This document shows, in pieces, positions 51,863 to 61,308 of a DNA stretch of 64,000 nucleotides. The notes beneath the pieces were generated by a model, which had not been told where the DNA came from, ran no database searches, and was given only the letters and a program-made list of their open reading frames with translations. The position numbers and the translations under genes were made by a program. Every line of letters starts with the position of its first letter. Positions within the stretch are counted from its first letter, which is position 1. Origin of the DNA: Priestia megaterium (GTDB taxonomy: Bacteria; Bacillota; Bacilli; Bacillales; Bacillaceae_H). The stretch spans positions 3,625,501 to 3,689,500 of the forward strand of contig NZ_CP023317.1 of the NCBI RefSeq assembly GCF_009497655.1, written 5' to 3'.

Positions 51863-52852
51863 TGAAAAAACCGATGTATATGCATAAAGAGCTGGTGAAC
51901 CCCCAGAGTGAATGAACACCACATTCTCATCTTTTTTAAAATAACCTTTTCGAATTAAATCAATCAGGCCGGCCATCGCTTTTCCCGTATACACAGGATC
52001 CAATAAAATTCCTTCCGTACCGGCCACAAGTTTGACTGCTTCCACCATCTCTTCTGTTGGAACAGCATAGCCTGGACCGACATATTCATCCATACAAACA
52101 ATATCTTCTTTTTTAAAAGGCGTTTTGCTATGTAAATGATCATAAAGTTCACTCGTCAGCTTGGCAACTTTCATTTCTTGCTCTTCTTTAGCACGACTCA
52201 CATTCATTCCAATAACAGACACCCCGCTTTGAAGGCCTTGAAAGCCTGCCACTAGCCCTGCGTGCATGCCTCCGCTTCCGCTTGTGCAAACTACGTGGCT
52301 AAGCTTTATTTGTTGCTCATAGCTTTGCATAAGCAGCTCCTGTGCGCAGGCAGCGTAGCCTGTTGCACCGATAACATTTGAACCTCCTACGGGGATTAGG
52401 TACGGCTTATGACCTTTTTCACTTAGCTCGCGCGCTACTTTTTCCATTTCCGCTGTCAAATCCGAACCTTCAGCGACAAACCGCATGTCATGAGCCCCTA
52501 ATAAATGATAAAGAAAATAGTTTCCCGTCGGCTGATCACTTGCTTTATTTTCCCCTTCTTCTAATACGAGCACGCATTTCATTTGCTCTTTTACGGCAGC
52601 AGCAAGCGTCAAACGACAGTGATTGGATTGTATCGCACCGCACGTTACAAGCACGTCTGCCCCTTGTGCTTTTGCATCAGCTACTAGATATTCAAGCTTA
52701 CGCGTCTTATTTCCGCCCCCTGTCAGTCCAAGCATATCATCGCGCTTCATATAAATTGAAGGTCCGTTTAACTGCTGAGATAAAACCGATAGCTTTTCTA
52801 AAGGTGTAGGGGAATCCGTATATTTTCTTCTAAAAAATTGCGTTAAGTTCAT
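51860..52852 (-). CDS. D-cysteine desulfhydrase/ACC-deaminase family PLP enzyme, 330 aa
   Basis: Fold-type II PLP enzyme. Lys of the Schiff base is in GGGNKTRKLEYL, with IYMKRDDMLGLTGG before and CGAIQSNHCRLTLAAA after; the phosphate loop is CTSGSGGMHAGL. These fit D-cysteine desulfhydrase (pyruvate, sulfide and ammonia from D-cysteine); ACC deaminase is the main alternative. The C-terminal end is FIHSGGSPALYAY. Monocistronic. Confidence 0.85.
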   Translation of the reverse strand: MNLTQFFRRKYTDSPTPLEKLSVLSQQLNGPSIYMKRDDMLGLTGGGNKTRKLEYLVADAKAQGADVLVTCGAIQSNHCRLTLAAAVKEQMKCVLVLEEGENKASDQPTGNYFLYHLLGAHDMRFVAEGSDLTAEMEKVARELSEKGHKPYLIPVGGSNVIGATGYAACAQELLMQSYEQQIKLSHVVCTSGSGGMHAGLVAGFQGLQSGVSVIGMNVSRAKEEQEMKVAKLTSELYDHLHSKTPFKKEDIVCMDEYVGPGYAVPTEEMVEAVKLVAGTEGILLDPVYTGKAMAGLIDLIRKGYFKKDENVVFIHSGGSPALYAYTSVFS

Positions 52853-53002
52853 GCTCTCATCCTCTCTTTCATATTTGTTCTATTTTACCATATAGAAGCT
52901 TTTGAAGAGCTTTTTACGAAAGGGCTTTCTATAACTTGTATACATAAGAACAAGTAGTCAACATACATTAAACCATATAAACAGTTTGAAGGAGTGTTTT
53001 CA

Positions 53003-53521
53003 ATGAGTGAAAAAGCAGTACTTTGCAGCGTCTCACGAGTAGTCAAATCACAGCACATTTTTCCAAATGACCTAAACAATCACCACACCCTTTTTGGCGG
53101 CAAAATTGTCGCTGACATGGACATGACGGCTTCTCTTTCAGCAGCTAAACATTCCAGAAAGTCGTGTGTTACAGCTTCCATTGATCATGTTGACTTTATC
53201 GAGCCCGTCACAGAAGAAGATTTTATTTCATATGAGGCATTCGTTGTTGTCACAGGAAAAAGTTCCATGATTATTTTTGTTAAAGTCATTGCCGAAAATT
53301 TGTTAACGGGCATTAAACGTATTGCTGCTACTTCTTTTCTTACCTTCGTCGCATTAGAAAATGGGAAGCCTGCTCCCGTTCCTCAAGTTATTGCTCAAAC
53401 TGAAGAAGAAAAAAGCCTTCAAAAAGTAGCTCTTGAACGAAAAGAGTCCAAAAAAACGCAGGTTGAGCACAGCAAAGCAATTGCGCGCATCTTATCTAAA
53501 TCTTTGCGCAGCAGTAATTAA
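53003..53521 (+). CDS. YkhA-type acyl-CoA thioesterase, 172 aa
   Basis: Single hotdog domain with the BFIT/YkhA signature: NHHTLFGGKIVADMDMTASLSA (active-site loop) and CVTASIDHVDFIEPV. It hydrolyses acyl-CoAs, probably medium to long chain. The ATG at 53003 has GAAGGAG upstream and is preferred over GTG 52994. The C-terminal tail is Lys/Glu-rich. Confidence 0.87.
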   Translation: MSEKAVLCSVSRVVKSQHIFPNDLNNHHTLFGGKIVADMDMTASLSAAKHSRKSCVTASIDHVDFIEPVTEEDFISYEAFVVVTGKSSMIIFVKVIAENLLTGIKRIAATSFLTFVALENGKPAPVPQVIAQTEEEKSLQKVALERKESKKTQVEHSKAIARILSKSLRSSN

Positions 53522-53528
53522 GCTCTTC

Positions 53529-53571
53529 ATCTAAAAAGCAGCTGTCTGCTTTTTAGACGAAGTTTTTTAAT
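53529..53571 (+). terminator. Terminator of the thioesterase gene
   Basis: Stem CTAAAAAGCAG/CTGCTTTTTAG with a 4-base loop, then ACGAAGTTTTTTAA. Confidence 0.7.
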
Positions 53572-53595
53572 TTTCACATTGTTATTTAATGTGAT

Positions 53596-54276
53596 ATGCG
53601 ATATATTGGTTTTATGAAAAATAACATTCAACCTCTCAAACGACTTTCCCTACGGGAGGAAGTCTATCAAACACTTAAACACAATATCGTTATGCTTGAA
53701 TTTCAGCCGGAACAAAAGCTTCAGGATAAAGAACTGGCTGAGCAATTTGGAGTTAGCCGCACTCCTGTTCGAGAAGCATTAAAAAGGCTCGAAGATGAAG
53801 GCCTTGTACAAACGACACCTGGTTCTTCTACAAAAGTGGCTCCATTAAACCTTGAGGAGGCAAAACAATCCTTTATTGTCGTCGCAGCTCTTCATGCACT
53901 TGCTGCTAAGCTGGCTTGTACTTCGTTACAAGAAGAAGATATGGGCGAACTAATCAAACATAATCAATCTCTAGAACATGCAATCAAAACAAGAAATGTA
54001 CTGAAAGCGATCGAAGCGGATGAAGCATTTCATTCCGTTTTTTTAAACCGGGCGAATAATTTAGAGCTAGAACGTGTTGTAAAACAAACAAGCGCCAAAA
54101 TTCAACGTCTGGAAATCGCTCGCTTTTCTTCTCTTGCTAGCCTTGCTTCCGTTGATCAGCACAAAGAAATCATAAATGCTTGCCGTCAAAAAGATTCCGC
54201 ACTGACATCACAGCTTGTCGAAACAAACTGGCTGACACTAGGTGAAGCGCTGACAAGTGAGGAGGAAGCAAAGTGA
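53596..54276 (+). CDS. GntR-family (FadR/FCD) transcriptional regulator, 226 aa
   Basis: Winged helix (LREEVYQTLKHNIVMLEFQPEQKL, FGVSRTPVREALKRLEDEGLV) and a C-terminal helical FCD domain with the metal-ligand pattern DEAFHSVFLN and DQHKEIINAC. FCD regulators bind small carboxylates. No good ribosome site is seen for this start or for ATG 53614. The stop overlaps the exporter gene (GTGA), so it probably controls its own operon. Confidence 0.85.
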   Translation: MRYIGFMKNNIQPLKRLSLREEVYQTLKHNIVMLEFQPEQKLQDKELAEQFGVSRTPVREALKRLEDEGLVQTTPGSSTKVAPLNLEEAKQSFIVVAALHALAAKLACTSLQEEDMGELIKHNQSLEHAIKTRNVLKAIEADEAFHSVFLNRANNLELERVVKQTSAKIQRLEIARFSSLASLASVDQHKEIINACRQKDSALTSQLVETNWLTLGEALTSEEEAK

Positions 54277-55214
54277 AGCCTCTTTTATTAGGCGTTGCTG
54301 CATCATTCTTTTTTGCTTTTACATTCGTTTTAAATCGAGCGATGGATTTATCTGGAGGCAGCTGGGCGTGGAGCGCATCTCTACGCTATTTTTTTATGGT
54401 ACCTCTTTTGCTTATGCTTGTTTATTTTTGGGGTGGCATCAAACCTGTGGTGGCAGAAATAAAAGCCCAGCCGCAAAAATGGCTGCTATGGAGCACGGTC
54501 GGATTTGGCTTATTTTACGCTCCTCTTTGTTTTGCTTCCGCCTACGGTCCCGGCTGGCTTATTGCAGGAACTTGGCAAATCACGATTTTATCGGGGTCTC
54601 TCCTAGCTCCTTTGTTTTACAAGGAAGGAAAAAAGCGAGGAGCCATTCCTTTCAAGCAGCTAGGTTTTTCGCTTATTATTTTAATAGGAGTTGTGCTCAT
54701 GCAGCTTGAGCATGCGACTGAACTGTCGGCGGCTACTGCCTTGCTTTGTACGATTCCCATTTTAATTGCGTCTTTTGCGTATCCGCTTGGCAACCGTAAG
54801 ATGATGGAGCTGTCGTCGCTTAATACGTTTCAGCGCGTGCTTGGAATGACGCTTTCAAGCCTGCCGTTTTGGATTATTCTTTCTGTCTATGCCTACTTGA
54901 CCGATGGACTACCAAAACCAACTCAGATGTATCAAAGCAGTTTAGTTGCTTTACTTTCAGGAGTGTGTGCAACGATTTTATTTTTTGCGGCAACTGACCT
55001 TGTGAAAAAAGATTCTCACAAGTTAGGTGCAGTTGAAGCTACACAATCGATGGAAGTTTTATTTGCCCTGCTAGGAGAGGTCTTCCTTCTATCAAGTCCT
55101 TTGCCATCGATTCTTTCTTGGGTTGGAATGGGAGTTATCGTAGCAGGCATGGTGCTTCACAGCTACCAAACGAGTCATAAAAAAGCTATACCTCAAAAAG
55201 AATTGACCTACTAA
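54273..55214 (+). CDS. EamA/EmrE-like (DMT superfamily) efflux transporter, 313 aa
   Basis: Ten hydrophobic helices in two halves. The opening LLLGVAASFFFAFTFVLNRAMDLSGGSWAWSASLRYFFM fits the multidrug-resistance efflux branch of the DMT superfamily. The GTG start overlaps the regulator stop by 4 bp, so expression is coupled. Substrate unknown; export of an amino acid or drug is possible. Confidence 0.8.
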   Translation: MKPLLLGVAASFFFAFTFVLNRAMDLSGGSWAWSASLRYFFMVPLLLMLVYFWGGIKPVVAEIKAQPQKWLLWSTVGFGLFYAPLCFASAYGPGWLIAGTWQITILSGSLLAPLFYKEGKKRGAIPFKQLGFSLIILIGVVLMQLEHATELSAATALLCTIPILIASFAYPLGNRKMMELSSLNTFQRVLGMTLSSLPFWIILSVYAYLTDGLPKPTQMYQSSLVALLSGVCATILFFAATDLVKKDSHKLGAVEATQSMEVLFALLGEVFLLSSPLPSILSWVGMGVIVAGMVLHSYQTSHKKAIPQKELTY

Positions 55215-55222
55215 TCAATAAC

Positions 55223-55254
55223 AAAAAAGAGCGTCTCAGTCGGCGCTCTTTTTG
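55223..55254. terminator. Bidirectional terminator
   Basis: Stem AAAAAGAGCG/CGCTCTTTTT with a 10-base loop. Confidence 0.85.
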
Positions 55255-55255
55255 T

Positions 55256-55834
55256 TTATACAACAGATCTTCTTTCTAAATTGAAGACATTAACCTGCTC
55301 AGCATCAAAGCGGCTTAGCAACGAATCTACTCCGTACTCAAGTGCAAAAGCACGTTCATTTTCTGAAATCGGAACGGCCTGCAGGAACGTTACTTTTTTA
55401 TCAGATAGTTCAATCGTTGAAAAATTATCCCATAAAAACGGCGGAATCAGCAAAATGTGCTGCATATGAAAGCTGTCATCAAGGACTGCAATAACGTCTT
55501 TATAAATAGCTCCTGGGAAAATGGAGACATGAGATTTCATCATATGGAAAATACAGTTTGCTAAAATAGCAGAATAAATACCGAACTCCTCATGACAAGC
55601 CCCAACAATTTCAATTCGAAGCGGGATCCCTCCAACTGTATAACCTGTCGGACATTGATGTCCACCGAGCGTTGCATACGCGGTTACGTCTTGACGCGGA
55701 TGATTTTCACATGCCACAACGTGAATACCATGCTTTTTTCGTTCATCTGAATAATCTTCAATTCGGTCCTTTTGACCAAATACATCTATTGCTTTATGTA
55801 TAATTAATTCTTCATCTTTTGTAAAATTACTCAT
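55256..55834 (-). CDS. Suppressor-of-fused (SUFU)-domain protein, YqcF-like, 192 aa
   Basis: SUFU-fold protein: VTAYATLGGHQCPTGYTVGGIPLRIEIVGAC, GIYSAILANCIFHMM, HILLIPPFLW, VTFLQAVPISENERAFALEYG and SLLSRFD. B. subtilis YqcF, of this family, is the immunity protein for the LXG toxin YqcG. No toxin gene lies beside this one. The ATG at 55834 has AAGGAGG 6 bases upstream; the longer frame to 56032 has no site. It may be an orphan immunity protein. Confidence 0.8.
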   Translation of the reverse strand: MSNFTKDEELIIHKAIDVFGQKDRIEDYSDERKKHGIHVVACENHPRQDVTAYATLGGHQCPTGYTVGGIPLRIEIVGACHEEFGIYSAILANCIFHMMKSHVSIFPGAIYKDVIAVLDDSFHMQHILLIPPFLWDNFSTIELSDKKVTFLQAVPISENERAFALEYGVDSLLSRFDAEQVNVFNLERRSVV

Positions 55835-56014
55835 AAAAAACCTCCTTGCTTGCGACCTTAAAAAGTCCCCTACCGTACAGCATATACTACCGCACTCGCT
55901 TACGATATAGTTTTTAGAAAATGTGATAGAAATGTTATCGTTTCGTAACATACTATGAAATTGTCTCAAGAAGCAAACAAGAAACCTTAACCAATTTTTT
56001 CTTTTCCCATAAAA

Positions 56015-56053
56015 AAATAGAGCCTGCACCATGGCAGCCTCTATTTTTTATGA
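56015..56053 (-). terminator. Terminator of the M24 peptidase gene
   Basis: Stem AAATAGAG/CTCTATTT with an inner CTGC/GCAG pair, ending in TTTTTTTATG on the minus strand. Confidence 0.8.
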
Positions 56054-56058
56054 CATTA

Positions 56059-57159
56059 TTATGAAATAATTTGTAATTCTTTTGGGTACTTCGTTAACGT
56101 TTCGTATCCATCTTTTGTGATGATTACATCATCTTCAATACGCACGCCTCCGAGTCCTGGAATATAGATACCCGGTTCAATCGTATACACCATGCCTTCT
56201 TGAAGCACATCATCATTGTTGCGGCTCATTGAAGGAAACTCATGCACGCTGATACCAAGGCCATGACCAAGACGATGCAAGAAATACTCTCCATACCCTG
56301 CTTCTGTAATAATATTGCGTGCTACCATATCCAAGTCGCCAATGCGAGTGCCAGGCTTGGAAGCTTCAAGAGCTGCCTGCTCGGCGCGCTGTACCGTTTC
56401 ATAGATTTCTTTTTGCTTATCATTAATCGACTTGTACGCGACTGTACGCGTAATATCTGAACAGTATCCATCTAGCACTACACCTAAATCGAAGAGAACC
56501 ATATCTCCTGGCTTTAACGTGCGAAGACCTGGGTTCCCGTGCGCTTCTCCCGTTTTTTCACCAAATAACACCATCGTTGAAAACGACATCTCACGAATTC
56601 CTTTTCGCTTTAGCTCGTATTCAATTTTAGCCAGAACATCCATTTCCGTAACGCCTTCTTTTAAGGCAGCTACGCCTACTTCTACGCCAAAATCAGCTAA
56701 TGCAGCTGCCTTTTGCAGAATCTCAACTTCACGCTCATCTTTAATTAAACGCAGCTGATTTAATTTCTCTTCTGCTCCGACTAGCTCAGCATTTGGATAT
56801 AAATTAAGCAGTTCTTCAGCTCTCGCATACAGCAGCTGCTCTTTCTCTACAGCAACTTTTTTCACATCCATTACGTTTCGTTTATGTAAAGCTTCTTTAA
56901 TAAGTTCCCAAGGATTTTGATGGTCTTCATATCCGATCACATCAAATTTCCAGCCGGCTTCTTTTGCTTGACCCACTTCCATTGATGGACAAACAAGCAT
57001 CGGCTCCGCTTCATTAAATAAAAATAAACCAAGCAGACGCTCATGCGGATCCGTGTGAAATCCAGTTAAATAAAATACGTTTTCAGTTGACGAAATAAAG
57101 GCCGTTTCTACATTCTTTTCCTTCAGCCATGATACGACTTTTTGCAAACGTGCTTCCAT
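56059..57159 (-). CDS. Xaa-Pro dipeptidase/aminopeptidase (M24B), 366 aa
   Basis: Creatinase N-domain (1-~135) and pita-bread metallopeptidase domain. The five metal ligands can be placed: Asp in LFDLGVV, Asp in YCSDITRTV, His in HRLGHGLGISVHE, Glu in TIEPGIYI and Glu in VRIEDDV. It removes N-terminal residues before proline or splits X-Pro dipeptides. The ATG at 57159 (AAAGGGG upstream) is preferred over 57177. Monocistronic. Confidence 0.88.
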   Translation of the reverse strand: MEARLQKVVSWLKEKNVETAFISSTENVFYLTGFHTDPHERLLGLFLFNEAEPMLVCPSMEVGQAKEAGWKFDVIGYEDHQNPWELIKEALHKRNVMDVKKVAVEKEQLLYARAEELLNLYPNAELVGAEEKLNQLRLIKDEREVEILQKAAALADFGVEVGVAALKEGVTEMDVLAKIEYELKRKGIREMSFSTMVLFGEKTGEAHGNPGLRTLKPGDMVLFDLGVVLDGYCSDITRTVAYKSINDKQKEIYETVQRAEQAALEASKPGTRIGDLDMVARNIITEAGYGEYFLHRLGHGLGISVHEFPSMSRNNDDVLQEGMVYTIEPGIYIPGLGGVRIEDDVIITKDGYETLTKYPKELQIIS

Positions 57160-57234
57160 TAAAAAAACCCCTTTCATTGTGCAATATTACTATTATAACA
57201 TAGTTATTTAGCAACATTGTACAATGAATAGAGG

Positions 57235-57909
57235 TTAAGACAAAGCCGCGTGAAGAGTAGTAAGCTGCTCTTTAATCGCTTTTCGCTGAATACTTACTTT
57301 CATCAGCCAGCCATTTTCTCCGTATCTATAAATAAATTCGTACGTACCTTTAGGAAAATATTCTTTTACCAGCATGTCTCGGTTTTCAACAAATCCCGGA
57401 TCGCCAATAAAATAGCTACCTTCTTCAAGCGGGAGCTCATGAACTTTTTTTTCTAGCTGCTTCTCTTCGTCTTCGTCATCATCTATCACAATGTGAAGAC
57501 CACCTTCATCACGCACAACGTCAAATTCACCGTTTTGTTCAAGCTCAAGCACCGGTACCACTTGTCCATTTACCGTTAGCAGCTGCTTGGTTCCTTCAAG
57601 GACCTGGGACCAATGATCATCGTATAAAGTAGAAGAATAAAAAATATAGCCCTGAGATTTATATAATAAAAGCAGCTGTTCAAAATGATTTTTCACTTGT
57701 TCTTTATCAAATAGAATAACAAAATGCTTTCGATAGAAAAAACTTGTAAAAGGCAGAATAGACGATTGATTAAGCTCTCTAATTATTTCAGCACTATCCT
57801 TACCTGAAATAATAGCTCCGGTCAATTCCCCCGCGCCATAAGGTTTCCAATGACTTAACGCCGCTTCTGGAATCAGCACAAGGTTCGAAGATGACACATA
57901 TATACTCAT
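57235..57909 (-). CDS. Hypothetical protein, 224 aa
   Basis: Soluble protein with a very acidic stretch in the middle (IDDDEDEEKQLEKKVHELPLEEG) and two mixed alpha/beta parts (SIYVSSSNLVLIPEAALSHWKPYG; GTYEFIYRYGENGWLMKVSIQRK). No signal or membrane helix. The ATG at 57909 has GGAG upstream; the GTG at 57918 overlaps that site. I do not recognise the family. Monocistronic. Confidence 0.6.
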   Translation of the reverse strand: MSIYVSSSNLVLIPEAALSHWKPYGAGELTGAIISGKDSAEIIRELNQSSILPFTSFFYRKHFVILFDKEQVKNHFEQLLLLYKSQGYIFYSSTLYDDHWSQVLEGTKQLLTVNGQVVPVLELEQNGEFDVVRDEGGLHIVIDDDEDEEKQLEKKVHELPLEEGSYFIGDPGFVENRDMLVKEYFPKGTYEFIYRYGENGWLMKVSIQRKAIKEQLTTLHAALS

Positions 57910-58221
57910 TCGCTTCACTCCTTTTTTCTACACTTAGACCTATATTTAATTCTCAACAAACAGAGACTTTTCTCTTATACCCTTCTTAAAAGACAGAACT
58001 TTTTCCCTAACTATGATAGATTATAACAAATATCCTCGAAAAAAATAACCTTTATTTCCTCTTTCTTCTATTTGTACACTTCTCTTATTTTAGCTGTCTT
58101 CGCAGATTTACTAGTGAACGTACTTGCTAATCTAATTCCTTAGTGTTAATTTTATTATGTCGTTTTATAATTTTTTGCATAATTGGTTTTAAACAAAAAA
58201 GTATTAATATTTTTGAATGCG
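57910..58221. other. Divergent intergenic region (312 bp)
   Basis: No gene is seen. A TATAAT at 58166-58171 on the plus strand would place transcription start near 58178, fitting an LCP start at 58222 and not at 58183. No clear -35 is seen. Confidence 0.45.
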
Positions 58222-59178
58222 ATGGTGAGACATTTGGAAGAACGTACAGAACGTAAACAACATAAAAGAAAAAAGCAAAGAAAAAAGAAACGCTTTAGAA
58301 AGCTACTTCTTTTCTTTCTCATTCTTGTAATCGCCGCTGGTGCATATGTGTATTATCAATACCAACAAGGATTAGCAGAAGCAGACGGAGCTTTTGGGAA
58401 AGATGGACAGTTTGATTTTAATGGTGCAAGTGCCAATTTAGATAGCATGAATGTGCTGCTTCTCGGAATTGACTCTCGCGGTGAAGAACATTCGCGTGCC
58501 GATACAATCATGATTGCTCATTATGACAAAGACAGCAATCAGCCTAAAATTGTTTCTTTGATGCGTGATTCATATGTGGATATTCCTGGACATGGCAAAA
58601 ACAAATTAAATTCAGCCTATGCATTTGGCGGGCCCGAATTAATGCGTAAGACAATTAAAGAAAATTTCGGCGTAGATGTAAACTATTATGCCGTTGTTGA
58701 TTTTAAAGGTTTTTCTAAAGTTGCCGATACGATTGCCCCTGAGGGAATTACGGTTACCGTGCCACATGAAATGTCGTCAGGAATTGGCATGACGCTAAAA
58801 CCTGGAAAACAAACTCTTCACGGAGATAAATTACTAGGATACGTGCGATTCCGCCATGATAGCCAAAGTGATTTCGGGCGCGTGAAGCGTCAACAAGAAG
58901 TGATTGGTAAATTAATGGATGAAGCTCTTCAAGTAAAGACACTGGCGAAAGCTCCTAAGCTATGGGGTGTCATTGATCCATATGTGGATACAAATATTCC
59001 GCCAAAAACATTTATTGTGATAGGAAAAGATTTTTTAGTTGGAAATCAGCCAGATTTAAAATCTCTTCGTTTACCGGTTGAAGGTTCCTATTCAAATGAA
59101 CGAATATCCGGTATTGGTGCTGTTTTAAGCATCGACCTTGAAGAAAACAAACAAGCGTTACAGTCATTTTTAAATTAG
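58222..59178 (+). CDS. LytR-CpsA-Psr (LCP) cell-wall polymer ligase, 318 aa
   Basis: Very basic cytoplasmic tail (RKQHKRKKQRKKKRFRK), one helix (LLLFFLILVIAAGAYVYYQY), then the LCP domain: MNVLLLGIDSRGEEHSRADTIMI, VSLMRDSYVDIPGHGKNKLNSAYAFGG, and LGYVRFRHDSQSDFGRVKRQQEV with the conserved Arg/Asp residues that bind polyprenyl pyrophosphate. These enzymes attach teichoic acids or capsule to peptidoglycan. Start chosen from the promoter position; no good ribosome site is visible. Confidence 0.87.
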   Translation: MVRHLEERTERKQHKRKKQRKKKRFRKLLLFFLILVIAAGAYVYYQYQQGLAEADGAFGKDGQFDFNGASANLDSMNVLLLGIDSRGEEHSRADTIMIAHYDKDSNQPKIVSLMRDSYVDIPGHGKNKLNSAYAFGGPELMRKTIKENFGVDVNYYAVVDFKGFSKVADTIAPEGITVTVPHEMSSGIGMTLKPGKQTLHGDKLLGYVRFRHDSQSDFGRVKRQQEVIGKLMDEALQVKTLAKAPKLWGVIDPYVDTNIPPKTFIVIGKDFLVGNQPDLKSLRLPVEGSYSNERISGIGAVLSIDLEENKQALQSFLN

Positions 59179-59179
59179 G

Positions 59180-59210
59180 AAAAGGTGTCCATTAGAGGAC
59201 ACCTTTTTTT
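59180..59210 (+). terminator. Terminator of the LCP gene
   Basis: Stem AAAAGGTGTCC/GGACACCTTTT with a 6-base loop and further T. The rest of 59211-59400 has no gene; a palindrome GTTTTCTAGAAAAC at 59295-59308 could be a binding site for the cupin gene. Confidence 0.88.
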
Positions 59211-59400
59211 ATACTATTCAAAAAAACTTCTGTTTTTCCTCCCTATCCTTCAAAAAATTTTCAGCTTCGACAAAAAATGGAGATAAAATGGAGTTGTTTT
59301 CTAGAAAACAGCTGTTTCTTTGGAGTTCTATTTTTTCTCCTGTATGCGTATATGAAAAGAGAAGGACTTCTTTTTTATATTTTTTAGTCAAGGAGATGAA

Positions 59401-59769
59401 ATGATGAAATTATATGGTTTTCAATCTGAAGAAGAGCGTTCCTTTCTTCATTCTACCTATAAAGTAAACCCATTACTTTCTCATACTGGAGATGTCAAAA
59501 TCAGCTTTTTATCTTTTCAAGAAAATGATTATACCCCCCGTCAAGAAGCTACGATTCCACAGCTTCTTTTAGTCGTTCACGGGGAAGGCTGGGTAGCTGG
59601 CGATAACGGACTGAAAATTTATATCAAACAAGGTGAATCAGCATTTTGGAGAGCTGGGGAATCTTTTGAAGTCGGGAGTCTAACGGCTATGACAGGACTA
59701 CTGATTGAAGGATTAGATATTGCTCCTCAAAAGCTGCTTACTTCTTTCTCACGAACAAACGCAAATTAA
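59401..59769 (+). CDS. Small cupin-fold protein, 122 aa
   Basis: Beta-rich single cupin, like the N-terminal sensor of AraC regulators: QLLLVVHGEGWVAGDNG, then KIYIKQGESAFWRAGESFEVGS. The usual metal His residues are missing, so it is more likely a binding than a catalytic cupin. AAGGAG lies before the ATG pair at 59401. Convergent with the quinone reductase gene. Confidence 0.7.
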   Translation: MMKLYGFQSEEERSFLHSTYKVNPLLSHTGDVKISFLSFQENDYTPRQEATIPQLLLVVHGEGWVAGDNGLKIYIKQGESAFWRAGESFEVGSLTAMTGLLIEGLDIAPQKLLTSFSRTNAN

Positions 59770-59796
59770 AAAGCCGCTTTGACGCGGCTTTTTTTA
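59768..59796. terminator. Bidirectional terminator
   Basis: Stem AAAAAGCCGC/GCGGCTTTTT with a 6-base loop. Confidence 0.88.
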
Positions 59797-60315
59797 TTAT
59801 CTTAGTAATTGAGCGTAGTTTTCTGCGCTATCTTGAATAACTTTGTCACTCAGGTCACCGCCTGCTCCTTGAAATAAAAATGGAGTTTGGAACTTCATAC
59901 CTGTTAAATTTGCCATAGCTTGGAAAGGAAGAAGCAGATGATTCATTGGGTAACGGTTGTATCCCCCTTCTTGATAAGCTTCTGCAGGGCCTCCTGTCGA
60001 AGTAGCTACGACAAACTCTTTTCCCTGAAGTTTAGTACCTTTGCTTCCATAAGCCCATCCGTATGTTAAAACAACATCTTGCCACTCTTTTAAGAGTGCT
60101 GGTGAGCTGTACCAGTAAAATGGAAATTGAAAAACAATACGATCGAATTGAACAGCTAACTCCTGCTCTTTTTCTACATCAATTTTGAAATCGGGATAGT
60201 TTGCGTATAAATCATGAACGTACACATCCTCCTCTTTTTTTACTCGCTCTGCCCACGCTTTATTAATACGAGAAGATGCTAGATTTGGATGCGCTAAAAT
60301 AACCAGTGTTTTCAT
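59797..60315 (-). CDS. NAD(P)H:quinone oxidoreductase, flavodoxin-like (KefF/YwrO type), 172 aa
   Basis: Flavodoxin-like fold with LVILAHPNLASSRINKAWAE (FMN phosphate loop), FQFPFYWYSSPALLKEWQDVVL (YSSPA and W-D motifs) and TSTGGPAEAYQEGGYN. It reduces quinones with two electrons and may protect from electrophiles. No potassium efflux partner (KefC) is next to it. Confidence 0.87.
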   Translation of the reverse strand: MKTLVILAHPNLASSRINKAWAERVKKEEDVYVHDLYANYPDFKIDVEKEQELAVQFDRIVFQFPFYWYSSPALLKEWQDVVLTYGWAYGSKGTKLQGKEFVVATSTGGPAEAYQEGGYNRYPMNHLLLPFQAMANLTGMKFQTPFLFQGAGGDLSDKVIQDSAENYAQLLR

Positions 60316-60455
60316 TTTGATACTCTCCTTCTGATGTCTGTGCTTGCTTTTTTCTTTTCTATTTTTTACGCTTGCCTCTCACGGCTTGTTCACTCATTCT
60401 TTCCTTTTCCTTCAGGAAATCCGAGTTCGTTTACACTTATAAATTACCAGTATTA

Positions 60456-61202
60456 TCATTCTGCTTCAATAAAATTGACTTTGCTTTTATCACCTTTAAT
60501 TTTTTTATGTACCCAAAACGGAAGATAAAGGACAAGAAAACTAAGAATCATGATTCCTTCAATCCATACTAAATACCAAGGATGAGGTCCAAGAACATCC
60601 AGCAAGGAAGCGTGCTCTGGCTTTTTCATCATGTATAAATAATTCGCACCCAGTAAACGATTCATGACATAGATAAAACCTCCGTACAGATTAACAAATA
60701 CTACGCTTACCCATAAAGAACGAAACGTCGGCTCATATCTGCAGGCAGCAATTAGCATACAGCAAGCAAGTACCACACCGCCATGCGATACATAGAACTG
60801 CACATAGCGAAACTGGGCATACGCATAGCCGCCAAGGTCTGGGGTAATCATCGCTTGAACAGAGCTGCTGATTCCTGCGAAGTACACAAAATAAAAAAGA
60901 AATCTGCTTTTGGTTATCAGCATAACAGCAGCAAGCAGCACGACTATATCACTGAGCTGAAGAGGCAAGGAAGTTTCAACGGACCACTGATGACATCCGA
61001 TTTCCCAAGCCTGGTAGGCCGTTTCTGAAACCATTAGAATGAATGAAAGCAAAACGAATACAAACCTCTTTTTTCGCAGCTGCTTTCGACATAAAAAAAT
61101 AAATGCTCCTATGATTACGATAATGGCTAAAGTTACAAGATGTTCAACTGAAAAAAGCTGAAAAGAATGCTGTACAGGATGACATGTAAAAAATGAATTC
61201 AT
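60456..61202 (-). CDS. YwaF-type TIGR02206 membrane protein, 248 aa
   Basis: Six or seven hydrophobic helices. Landmarks are FSVEHLVTLAIIVIIGAF at the start, LPLQLSDIVVLLAAVML, and LGANYLYMMKKPEHASLLDVLGPHPWYL near the end, the TIGR02206 pattern of B. subtilis YwaF. Function is unknown. The 3' neighbour is the quinone reductase on the same strand, 140 bp away. Confidence 0.8.
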   Translation of the reverse strand: MNSFFTCHPVQHSFQLFSVEHLVTLAIIVIIGAFIFLCRKQLRKKRFVFVLLSFILMVSETAYQAWEIGCHQWSVETSLPLQLSDIVVLLAAVMLITKSRFLFYFVYFAGISSSVQAMITPDLGGYAYAQFRYVQFYVSHGGVVLACCMLIAACRYEPTFRSLWVSVVFVNLYGGFIYVMNRLLGANYLYMMKKPEHASLLDVLGPHPWYLVWIEGIMILSFLVLYLPFWVHKKIKGDKSKVNFIEAE

Positions 61203-61308
61203 AACGGCGCCTCCTCTCCATCAGAAAACAAATTTGGTACCTTTAGCTTGTTCATAAGACCTCATTTTCATTAACGCTTCTCTCACATTAAAAAGAGATT
61301 GAAACATA

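Noticed and set aside
52885-53079. Minus-strand 64-codon frame upstream of the desulfhydrase gene
   Set aside because: It lies opposite the thioesterase promoter and start, without a ribosome site.
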